The translations under genes were made by a program, and so were the position numbers. A model generated the notes under the pieces. It saw only the letters and a program-made list of their open reading frames with translations. It was not told the DNA's origin and made no database searches. Source: Alphaproteobacteria bacterium (GTDB taxonomy: Bacteria; Pseudomonadota; Alphaproteobacteria; Micropepsales; Micropepsaceae). Taken from it: a DNA stretch of 36,905 bases. Shown here piece by piece: positions 10,467 to 18,650 of the stretch. Location: assembly GCA_027456965.1 (NCBI GenBank), contig DAIDUA010000032.1:1-36905 (forward strand), in the 5' to 3' direction. The first letter of the stretch is position 1; each line of letters begins with the position of its first letter.

Positions 10467-12065
10467 TTGGCCGTTGCAACCGTCGCCGCCGCGTCCGGCG
10501 AAGATATCGTGCCGTTCGACATGATCCGCACCAGGAAGCCGGTCTTCCAGGCGCTGATCGATGCCCGGGCCCGTTATGGCGGCAGCAAGCCGGCCATCGT
10601 CGACGGCGACGAGCGCGTCGTGACGTACGACGACCTCGTGCGCGCTTCACTGGCGCTTGGTCATGCTCTGAAAAAGGGAACCGCCAAGGGCGAATGCGTC
10701 GGGATCATGCTGCCGACCAGTATCGGCGCGGTGGTTTCGTTCTTCGCGCTCTCCGCCTTCGGCCGCATCCCGACCATGCTGAACTTCACCAGCGGCGCGG
10801 CCGGGATCATGAGCGCGCTGCGCACCGCGCAGGTCAAACGCGTCATTACGGCCCATCGGTTCATCGAACTCGCAAAGCTCGAAGTGCTGGAAGCCGAACT
10901 CTCCATGGCCGCGGAGATCGTCTATCTGGAGGACGTGCGCGAGAAGCTGTCTGTGCTCGACAAGGCGGTTGCGGCGATCGGTCAATATGTGCCGGGCGCC
11001 GTCACGGCGCGCGCGGCGGCCGAAACGCCGGCCGTGATTCTGTTTACTTCTGGCACGGAAGGTGCGCCAAAGGGTGTCGCTCTGTCGCACACCAATCTTC
11101 TGGTCAATGTGGAGCAGGTCCGCGCGCACATTGCGCTGTACCCGACCGACATCCTGTTCAATCCCCTGCCCACGTTCCATTGCTTTGGGCTGACGGTCGG
11201 CGCGCTGATGCCGCTCTTCCTCGGGTTGAAGGCCGTGTTCCACCCGACGCCCCTGCAGCCGCATGAGATTGTTCGCCGCGTCAAGGAGACCGGCGCCACG
11301 ATCCTGCTGTCGACGGACACCTTCATGTCGCAATACGCGCGCGCGGGCGAACAGGGCGACCTGAATTCGCTGCGCATCGCCGTGTGCGGCGCGGAGCGCG
11401 TGCGCGACGAAACGCGCCAGCTCCTGCGCAAGAAATACGCGATCGATCTGATCGAGGGCTACGGTGTGACCGAGACCGCGCCCGTCGCCGCCGCGAACCA
11501 GCCTGGCGCCAACCGCCCGGGGACGGTGGGCCGGCTGATGTCCGGCATGCAGGCGCGGCTCGAACCGGTTGAGTGTATCCCGCATGCCGGACGGCTGTTC
11601 CTGAAGGGGCCGAACGTCATGCTCGGCTACATCAAGGCGGAAAATCCCGGAGTCATCGTCCCGGTGGAAGGCGGTTGGCACGATACGGGCGATGTCGTCG
11701 CGATCGACGACGAAGGATTCATCTCCATCAAGGGCCGGCTGAAGCGGTTCGCGAAAGTCGGCGGCGAAACGGTTTCGCTCGCGGTGGTGGAAAACTGCGC
11801 TACCTCGCTATGGCCGGACTACAATCACGCGGCCATCGCGCTGCCGGACGGCCGCAAAGGCGAACAGATCGTCCTGGTCACCACAAATCCGGAAGCCCAA
11901 CGCATCGACCTTGTGGGCTGGGCCCAGAACCACGGTGTGGCCGAGATCGCCGTGCCACGCAGGTTGATCCACGCGAAAGACATCCCCGTGCTTGGCACTG
12001 GGAAAACGGATTACGTGAGAGTCGAGAAAATCGTGATGGCCGAAAAGTCGGCTTCGGCGGCGTGA
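10467..12065 (+). CDS. AMP-dependent acyl-ACP/acyl-CoA synthetase, Aas synthetase-domain-like, stand-alone
   Basis: FTSGTEGAPKGVALSH (AMP-binding P-loop), GYGVTETAPVAAAN, HDTGDVVAIDDEGFISIKGRLKRFAKVGGE; TTG start after aggggaggag. No acyltransferase domain. Confidence 0.82.
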   Translation: MAVATVAAASGEDIVPFDMIRTRKPVFQALIDARARYGGSKPAIVDGDERVVTYDDLVRASLALGHALKKGTAKGECVGIMLPTSIGAVVSFFALSAFGRIPTMLNFTSGAAGIMSALRTAQVKRVITAHRFIELAKLEVLEAELSMAAEIVYLEDVREKLSVLDKAVAAIGQYVPGAVTARAAAETPAVILFTSGTEGAPKGVALSHTNLLVNVEQVRAHIALYPTDILFNPLPTFHCFGLTVGALMPLFLGLKAVFHPTPLQPHEIVRRVKETGATILLSTDTFMSQYARAGEQGDLNSLRIAVCGAERVRDETRQLLRKKYAIDLIEGYGVTETAPVAAANQPGANRPGTVGRLMSGMQARLEPVECIPHAGRLFLKGPNVMLGYIKAENPGVIVPVEGGWHDTGDVVAIDDEGFISIKGRLKRFAKVGGETVSLAVVENCATSLWPDYNHAAIALPDGRKGEQIVLVTTNPEAQRIDLVGWAQNHGVAEIAVPRRLIHAKDIPVLGTGKTDYVRVEKIVMAEKSASAA

Positions 12066-12067
12066 CC

Positions 12068-12676
12068 ATGGCGCGGGTTCGTCAAGCGATGCAGCCGCAC
12101 GGCTTCCGGGGTCGGGTCTTCGGCCGGCTGATGGACCGTTTCAACGCATCGGCGCATAATTTCGCTTTCAAACGTCTCGACGTGCACAATTCGGATCGTG
12201 TGCTGGAGATCGGCTTCGGGACCGGGCGGCTGGCGCGCAAACTGGCAAAGGCGGCGCGCGACGGACTGGTTGGTGGCGTCGATCCTTCCGAATTGATGTT
12301 GGAAACGGCGGAGAAGCGCACACGGAGGTTCCGCAAGAAGGGACGCGTGGAGTTGAAGCTGGGAGACGCTTCCGCCCTGCCCTGGCCTGACGAAACCTTC
12401 GACAAGGCTGCAGCACTGCACAGTTTCCAGTTCTGGAGCGATCCGGCGCACGACCTTGCCGAAGTCCATCGCGTGCTAAAACCGGGCGGACTGCTGCTGC
12501 TGATCCTGCGTGCGCACAGGAAAGCGGGCCCGAAATGGCTGCCCAATCCGATCAGCCGCTCCGGGCAGGAAATCGCGGGCGTCCTACAACTGCTGACCGA
12601 CAACGGCTTCGTCGGCACGCGCCTCGAAGGCAAGGTCGGTTCGTCGGCAGTGCTGACGGCGCGAAAAGCCGCCTGA
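12068..12676 (+). CDS. Class I SAM-dependent methyltransferase
   Basis: VLEIGFGTGRLARKLA, LPWPDETFDKAAALHSFQFW, EVHRVLKPGGLLLLI; ATG 2 nt after the synthetase stop. Confidence 0.85.
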   Translation: MARVRQAMQPHGFRGRVFGRLMDRFNASAHNFAFKRLDVHNSDRVLEIGFGTGRLARKLAKAARDGLVGGVDPSELMLETAEKRTRRFRKKGRVELKLGDASALPWPDETFDKAAALHSFQFWSDPAHDLAEVHRVLKPGGLLLLILRAHRKAGPKWLPNPISRSGQEIAGVLQLLTDNGFVGTRLEGKVGSSAVLTARKAA

Positions 12677-12679
12677 GAT

Positions 12680-13489
12680 CTATTTTGCCGCAAACAGCAT
12701 TTCATGCCGGGCGCAGATCTTCGGCCAGAGCAACGCCGCTTCTGGGAGCTTCAGGCCAAAGACATCATCCAGCGCGGTGACGTATTCGTCTGCGTCGGCA
12801 AGGACGCGGTCCTTGTGGCCGTCCGGCGTCAGATGGCGCAGCATGCGGCCGCGCAGAACAGAGAGCCCCATCGCAGTGTGACGCTGGCATATGGCGTTTT
12901 GCACGAACACAGACTCCTGAGAAATCTGCAGCCAGTCGCACTTCCTGGCGAGCAGAGCCTCGTCCGCCTCGACCAGATTGAAATCGAAGGACGGCGCACC
13001 GGCCCCCGCGTGATTGTGCAGGCGCCACCATCCGCCATCCTGGCGCGAGAGCGCAAAGTCGAAGCCGCGCGAGACGAAGGCGCCGGGCGCAACGCGGATG
13101 GGATCGATCGGTCCGTCGCCGAATCCGACGTCCGCGAGATAAATCCCTTCCTCCAGTTCGACCTTCAGCACCAGATGATTGCCGATCGACGTGTCGCCGG
13201 ACGCTTCGCGCATTACGGCGCCGGCGCTGCGCGTCACCTTGAAACCCAGTTGGCCGAGCGCCCAGCCGAACAAGCCGTTCATCTCGTAGCACCAGCCGCC
13301 ACGCCGGTTCGTGACCATTTTATCGAAGATGGCCGCGAGTCCGGTGGTGACCGGCTGACCGAGTTGCACGTCAAGATTTTCGTAGGGAATGGCCAAGAGA
13401 TGGGCGCGATGCAGGGCGGTCAGCGTCGCGAGGTCCGGGCGCGTCACACCACCGAAGCCAATGCGTTCGAGATAGGCGGCGACGTTCAT
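12680..13489 (-). CDS. Arylamine N-acetyltransferase
   Basis: MNVAAYLERIGF..., HLLAIPYENLDVQLG, RRGGWCYEMNGLFGWAL (Cys), NHLVLKVEL (His), YLADVGFGDGP (Asp): catalytic triad context of NAT. Confidence 0.9.
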   Translation of the reverse strand: MNVAAYLERIGFGGVTRPDLATLTALHRAHLLAIPYENLDVQLGQPVTTGLAAIFDKMVTNRRGGWCYEMNGLFGWALGQLGFKVTRSAGAVMREASGDTSIGNHLVLKVELEEGIYLADVGFGDGPIDPIRVAPGAFVSRGFDFALSRQDGGWWRLHNHAGAGAPSFDFNLVEADEALLARKCDWLQISQESVFVQNAICQRHTAMGLSVLRGRMLRHLTPDGHKDRVLADADEYVTALDDVFGLKLPEAALLWPKICARHEMLFAAK

Positions 13490-13614
13490 TAGGCGCCCCT
13501 GAGCCAAGCTGCCGCGCCTGCTATCACAGGCAGCCAGCCAAATCCTAGGAGTGTATTCCGTTAACTGTTTCGTTTGCCGAATCAAAATATTTTCAAGTTC
13601 CCTATAGGGTGGTC

Positions 13615-13655
13615 TTGCATATTACGAAGTTCATGCTAGATATGAGTTCGTAATA
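13615..13655 (+). promoter_or_regulatory. Candidate PadR operator/promoter
   Basis: Perfect 9-bp inverted repeat TATTACGAA-N18-TTCGTAATA (13620-13655) with CTAG at the centre; TTGCAT and TAGATA hexamers with about 16 bp spacing overlap it, about 30 nt before the padR GTG. Confidence 0.6.
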
Positions 13656-13684
13656 GTTGGAGGGCGGAAGAAAGGCGCGTTTCA

Positions 13685-14080
13685 GTGGCAGACGAAACTC
13701 AATACACGCGCAAATTCCGTAAGGAACTCATGGCCGGGCTCTCATCGCTCGTCCTCCTGGCTGTGCTCGCTCGCGCGGGCCGGGAGATGTACGGATACGA
13801 AATCGCCAAAGCCGTGAAGGCCGAGGGCGAAGGCGGTCTGATCTTCAAACAGGGGGCAATCTACCCCGTCCTGCGCTCGCTCAATGTCCTGGGCCTGCTG
13901 GAGAGCCGGGTAGAGGCTTCCGCCTTCGGTCCGCCGCGGCGCTACTACAGCATCACCGACGAAGGGCGGCGCGCGCTCGCCGAATGGCAGTTTGCCTGGC
14001 GCGACATGCGCGAGTTCGTCGACGACGCGCTCAAGGCCGGCACCGGAGGGATGGCCCATGAATTCCAGCCAAGCGCCTGA
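13685..14080 (+). CDS. PadR family transcriptional regulator
   Basis: LSSLVLLAVLARAGREMYGYEIAKAV, FKQGAIYPVLRSLNVLGLLESR, RRYYSITDEGRRALAEW: PadR winged helix. Confidence 0.9.
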   Translation: MADETQYTRKFRKELMAGLSSLVLLAVLARAGREMYGYEIAKAVKAEGEGGLIFKQGAIYPVLRSLNVLGLLESRVEASAFGPPRRYYSITDEGRRALAEWQFAWRDMREFVDDALKAGTGGMAHEFQPSA

Positions 14081-14960
14081 GACAGTCCGCGCCTATCTCG
14101 ACCAATTGCGCAGAGCTCTCAAGGGCGCCCCGCCAGGCCTGATCGCCGATGCGCTGGCGGACTGCGAAGAGCATCTGAACAACGAGATCGCACAGAACCC
14201 CGGTCAGGACGAAGCCAGCGTGCTGGCTTCCGTGGTGGAGACCTACGGCTCGCCACAAGAAATTGCGGAGGAGTATCGCGACATGGAAGCAACGATTTCC
14301 ACGCCATTTCCCAAGCAGGACGAGCCAGCTCGGCGCCGTCACGGATTTTTCAACGTCATCTCCGATCCGCGCACCTACGGTGCGTTGCTCTATATGCTGC
14401 TGGCGCTGGTCACCGGCATCTTCTATTTCACATGGACGGTCGTCGGCATCTCCATTACGGCCGGATTTGCGATCCTTATTCTCGGCATTCCATTCGCCCT
14501 GCTCTTCGTCGGTTCGATCCGCCTGCTAAGCCATGTGGAGGGACGCATCGTCGAAGGCCTGCTGGGCGTGCGCATGCCGCGCCGCCTGCCCCCGACCACC
14601 GCACCGGACGAGTCCATCTTCACACGGATCAAGGAAGCGCTGGTCGACATGCGGACATGGACCTCGATGTTCTATCTGCTGCTGATGCTGCCGCTCGGCA
14701 TCATCTATTTCGTGGTGGCGGTGGTCGGGCTTTCCGTGTCCATCGGGGTCGCTGGCGGCGCGATCTACGGGCTCATCACCAATCACAGCAACTTCCAGGT
14801 CGGCGACGTCCCCTGGCTCGACCACCTGCTCCACACGGCGCCGGGGCTATTCCTGGTGGCGCTGGTCGGGCTGCTGCTGTTCTTCGTCGTCCTGCACATC
14901 GCAAGGGCAGTCGGCTGGATGCACGGCCGCATTGCGGAAGGGCTTCTCGTCCGGCTTTGA
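14058..14960 (+). CDS. HAAS/DUF1700-like N-terminus fused to two multi-TM sensor-like modules
   Basis: VRAYLDQLRRALKGAPPGLIADALADCEEHLNNEI...YGSPQEIAEEY (HAAS type) followed by two similar hydrophobic modules; overlaps padR by 23 nt. Confidence 0.72.
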   Translation: MNSSQAPETVRAYLDQLRRALKGAPPGLIADALADCEEHLNNEIAQNPGQDEASVLASVVETYGSPQEIAEEYRDMEATISTPFPKQDEPARRRHGFFNVISDPRTYGALLYMLLALVTGIFYFTWTVVGISITAGFAILILGIPFALLFVGSIRLLSHVEGRIVEGLLGVRMPRRLPPTTAPDESIFTRIKEALVDMRTWTSMFYLLLMLPLGIIYFVVAVVGLSVSIGVAGGAIYGLITNHSNFQVGDVPWLDHLLHTAPGLFLVALVGLLLFFVVLHIARAVGWMHGRIAEGLLVRL

Positions 14961-14991
14961 CAACCCCCGAAAAGTCCGGCCGAAGCAGGCG

Positions 14992-15030
14992 CGGTCCATG
15001 GGCCAAAAGGTCCGTGGACCGTGCTTTTCT
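14992..15030 (+). terminator. Rho-independent terminator after the padR/HAAS pair
   Basis: CGGTCCATGGGCC-AAAA-GGTCCGTGGACCG: 13-bp stem with two G-U wobbles and a 4-nt loop, then TGCTTTTCT. Confidence 0.75.
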
Positions 15031-15239
15031 GTGGTCTGGCAGTCGCCGCGGGAAATGTCAGAATCACAAATTAGTACAACCCTTTGTTCCGAGCTGGTGC
15101 AGGCAATTGTTAACACGACGGTAATGGTTGACGTCGCAGTATGGGCTCGGGCTATATGCCACGTCGCCGGCTCGCCAGCGGGCTGATCTAAGGGCTTGGT
15201 TTCGCGTATGACCGCGAAAATCGTAAGGCAGGAGCCAAC

Positions 15240-16847
15240 GTGGACGGGCTAAGAGAACCGACGGCACAGTCACCTCTGTATGAATGGGGCCGCTCCGCGC
15301 GCTCCGCCCTGTCTACCACCGACGGCCGCTGGGCCTTGGTTTCGACGTCCCTGACCGCCGTGATCGCGGGTTCCATTGCCTGGCTGGCCATGGGCACGAT
15401 GCCGCCCGCGAACTCCATCGGTTTTGATACCGCCAACCACCAATTGCTGCCCTATCGCCTGTTCCAGAATCTGATGCAGTCGAGCGGCGGCGCGCTGTAC
15501 GCTGCACTCGGGAATTCCGGCAATGTCCACGTCAGGACGATGCCGTCCGCGACCAGCCAAGTCCCGCTAGACAATACCTTGGCGGCGGAGCAAGCGAGCG
15601 AAAATCAGAAGCCGAGCGTTGAGACCCATACGGTCACGCTGGACGACGGCGATACACTTGCCGGTGCGCTCGAAGATGCGGGCATTTCCGCAAGCGACGC
15701 AAACGCGGCGATCGCCGCGCTGGCAAAAGTCTACGATCCGCGCAGCCTACGCGCCGGGCAAGCGTTCGACCTGACCTACTCGACACAGCCGGATCAATCT
15801 GCCCAACCCTCAAATTTCACGGATACCTCGTCCGGCGACAATGGCAACCTAGCCGGCGCACAACCGGTGAACTCGCAATCGGTCGAGCGGCTGCTGTCGA
15901 TTACCTTCTCGCCGACGATCGAGCACGACATCACTGTCACGCGTGCGGCGGACGGAACCTTCGCGGCGACCGACGCCGTGAAGCAGCTCACGGCGCATGT
16001 GCATCGCGCCGGCGCGACGATCGATTCCAGTCTCTATCTCTCCGCGATGCATGCCGGCATCCCCGCCGACGTCGTTGTCGAGATGATCAAGATGTTTTCC
16101 TACAAGGTAGATTTCCAGCGCGACATCCACCCCGGTGACTCGTTCCAGGTCTTCTACGACTACTACTACACGCCGCAGGGACAGCCCGTGAAAGTGGGCA
16201 ATATCTCCTACGCGATGATGAAGCTGGGCGGCCGTGAGATTTCGCTCTACCGCTACCAGCCGAATCCGAATGAACCGGCGGATTATTTCGATGCCCACGG
16301 CCAGAGCGCCAAGGGCATGCTGATGAAGACGCCGGTGGATGGCGCCCGCATCACCTCGGGTTTCGGCATGCGCTTCCACCCGATCCTGGGCTACACGCGG
16401 ATGCACAAGGGCGTCGATTTCGGCGTGCCGATCGGAACGCCGGTGATGGCCGCCGGCTCAGGCACCATCGCGTTCATGGGATGGGAAAACGGCTACGGGA
16501 AATTCGTCCTGCTGAATAACGGCAACGGCTATTCGACCGCCTATGGGCATCTGTCGCGCTTCGCGCCCGGCCTGCACAAGGGCTCGCATGTTCGTCAGGC
16601 CCAGGTGATCGCCTATAGCGGCATGACGGGTATGGCGACCGGCCCGCACCTCCATTACGAAATCCGCATCAACGGCGTGCAGGTTAATCCGCTGAAGGTG
16701 AAGATCGCGCAAGGGCGCAAACTTCAGGGTCGCGAATTGCAGAAGTTCCTCGCCGCCCGGATGCATATCGACGCCGAACTGGCCGCCACCAAGCTGGAAA
16801 CCAAAGTCGCGGATATCTCCACGGACCTGCGCCAGGCCGCACGGTAA
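15240..16847 (+). CDS. M23 family metallopeptidase (LytM-type), membrane anchored
   Basis: GFGMRFHPILGYTRMHKGVDFGVPIGTPVMA and GPHLHYEIRINGVQVNP (HxxxD and HxH motifs); N-terminal TM; GTG start. Confidence 0.9.
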   Translation: MDGLREPTAQSPLYEWGRSARSALSTTDGRWALVSTSLTAVIAGSIAWLAMGTMPPANSIGFDTANHQLLPYRLFQNLMQSSGGALYAALGNSGNVHVRTMPSATSQVPLDNTLAAEQASENQKPSVETHTVTLDDGDTLAGALEDAGISASDANAAIAALAKVYDPRSLRAGQAFDLTYSTQPDQSAQPSNFTDTSSGDNGNLAGAQPVNSQSVERLLSITFSPTIEHDITVTRAADGTFAATDAVKQLTAHVHRAGATIDSSLYLSAMHAGIPADVVVEMIKMFSYKVDFQRDIHPGDSFQVFYDYYYTPQGQPVKVGNISYAMMKLGGREISLYRYQPNPNEPADYFDAHGQSAKGMLMKTPVDGARITSGFGMRFHPILGYTRMHKGVDFGVPIGTPVMAAGSGTIAFMGWENGYGKFVLLNNGNGYSTAYGHLSRFAPGLHKGSHVRQAQVIAYSGMTGMATGPHLHYEIRINGVQVNPLKVKIAQGRKLQGRELQKFLAARMHIDAELAATKLETKVADISTDLRQAAR

Positions 16848-16995
16848 GCGTCACGGCCTTGTCGATTTAGCCATGAAGACGGCCCGCCGGCATTAAAGTG
16901 TCGTTGGCGAGGCCAGTTTTGTTTGGCCGAATCCCGCGAATCCCTGCAGTCTCTCCCGTCTGACGGCCCAACGAGCCGCTTATGGGGAGGAAAAC

Positions 16996-17571
16996 ATGTC
17001 CAACGCAACAACCGCGCCAGAGGCGAATCCGGCCGCGCTAGGATTGGTGGGTTTCGGCCTGACGACTGTCCTGCTGAGCCTGATCAACGCCGGCATATTG
17101 CCCGCCGCCGGCGAAAGCGTCGTGATTCCGCTGGCCATTGCCTATGGCGGGACCATCCAGATCATCGCCGGACTGCTGGAAGTCAGATCCAGAAACACCT
17201 TCGGAATGACTGCCTTCCTGAGCTACGGCGCGTTCTGGTGGTGGTTCGCATTGTTATTGATGCTCGGCCACAACGGCATTCTCGACCTCACGGGCGCAGG
17301 AACCACCATTGGCGTGGCCCTGCTGTTGTGGGGCGTCTTTACGTTCTACATGTGGGTGAGCACGTTCAAGCTTTCGCGAACGCTCTTCCTGATTTTTCTC
17401 ACCCTGTGGATCACGTTTTTCCTGCTGGGCGCCGGCGCGCTTCTCGCCATGCCGCAGCTGTCGCAACTTGGCGGCTGGCTCGGCCTGTTGTGCGGCACCC
17501 TTGCGATGTACGGAAGTTTTGCCATCGTCACGAACGCGACGTTCGGGCGAACCGTTGTGCCGCTGGGTTGA
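16996..17571 (+). CDS. GPR1/FUN34/YaaH (SatP-like) acetate transporter
   Basis: EANPAALGLVGFGLTTVLLSLINAG (NPAPLGL-type motif), six hydrophobic segments. Confidence 0.85.
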   Translation: MSNATTAPEANPAALGLVGFGLTTVLLSLINAGILPAAGESVVIPLAIAYGGTIQIIAGLLEVRSRNTFGMTAFLSYGAFWWWFALLLMLGHNGILDLTGAGTTIGVALLLWGVFTFYMWVSTFKLSRTLFLIFLTLWITFFLLGAGALLAMPQLSQLGGWLGLLCGTLAMYGSFAIVTNATFGRTVVPLG

Positions 17572-17576
17572 TCGCG

Positions 17577-18623
17577 ATGGCTGCCGGAAAGAACGTCGCT
17601 GTCGCACTCGCGCTTCTCGCATTCGGCGGCGCGATCACCCCGGCAGCCGCTCGACTCGATCCAGCTCGGGACGGCAACTTCATCATCGGCCCCGACTATG
17701 CGCCAGCGCCCGAGATGGTTGTCCAGGCCGGCGTTCCCGTGGGCACGATCCACGAATTCACGATGGATTCGGCGGACAGCAAAATCTATCCCGGCATCGC
17801 ACGAGCGTACAACGCGCTCACGGAGCGCCGCGACCCCTATGGCAACCGTCTGGCGGCGCCTTTCGCCGAGGAGTCGGTGGCGGCGCCCTATAAGCGCAAG
17901 GTTTGGGTGTATGTACCCGCCCAATATGTCCCGGGTACGCCGGCGCCCTTTATCGTCGTGCAGGACGGGCACAGTTATGTGAAGTGGCTACCGACAGTCC
18001 TCGACAACTTGATCGCGGCGCATCGCGTGCCGGTGATAGTCGCGGTGATGGTGGACCCAGGGGGCGGCGACGCCCAAGGCAGCGAACGTGGATTGGAGTA
18101 CGACACGCTGTCAGGCCGCTACAGCGATTTCATCGAGAGCGAAGTCCTGCCGAAAATTGTCAAGAATTACGGCATCGTCTTCACCAGCGATCCCAACGGG
18201 CGTGCGGCTATGGGCGGAAGCTCCGGCGCCGCCGCGGCTTTCACAATGGCGTGGTATCATCCCGAGCGATACCATCGCGTGCTCTCCTACTCCGGTACGT
18301 TCGTAAACCAGCAGTCGCCAGAGAACCCGGCGACGCCGCGCGGCGCCTGGGAGTATCACGCCCACCTCATCGCCCAGAGCAAGCGCAAGCCGCTACGGAT
18401 ATGGCTGGAAGCGGGCAGCAAGGATCTGCACTACGACGATCCCGAATCCACCTATCACAACTGGCCGATGGCCAATAAACGGATGGCGGCCGTGCTGAAG
18501 GCGAAGGGCTATCAGTACCAGTTCGTCTTCGCTGTGGGCGCGCATCACGTCGACAACAGAGTCATCGAACAGACGCTGCCCGAAGCACTCCAATGGCTCT
18601 GGTGCGGCTACCCAACAAAATGA
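17577..18623 (+). CDS. Secreted esterase, enterochelin-esterase-like alpha/beta hydrolase
   Basis: Signal peptide MAAGKNVAVALALLAFGGAITPAAA; nucleophile elbow AMGGSSGAAAAF; HHVDNRVIEQTLPEALQWLW. Confidence 0.8.
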   Translation: MAAGKNVAVALALLAFGGAITPAAARLDPARDGNFIIGPDYAPAPEMVVQAGVPVGTIHEFTMDSADSKIYPGIARAYNALTERRDPYGNRLAAPFAEESVAAPYKRKVWVYVPAQYVPGTPAPFIVVQDGHSYVKWLPTVLDNLIAAHRVPVIVAVMVDPGGGDAQGSERGLEYDTLSGRYSDFIESEVLPKIVKNYGIVFTSDPNGRAAMGGSSGAAAAFTMAWYHPERYHRVLSYSGTFVNQQSPENPATPRGAWEYHAHLIAQSKRKPLRIWLEAGSKDLHYDDPESTYHNWPMANKRMAAVLKAKGYQYQFVFAVGAHHVDNRVIEQTLPEALQWLWCGYPTK

Positions 18624-18650
18624 GCCTCAGGCGTCGCGGCCCGAATATCG

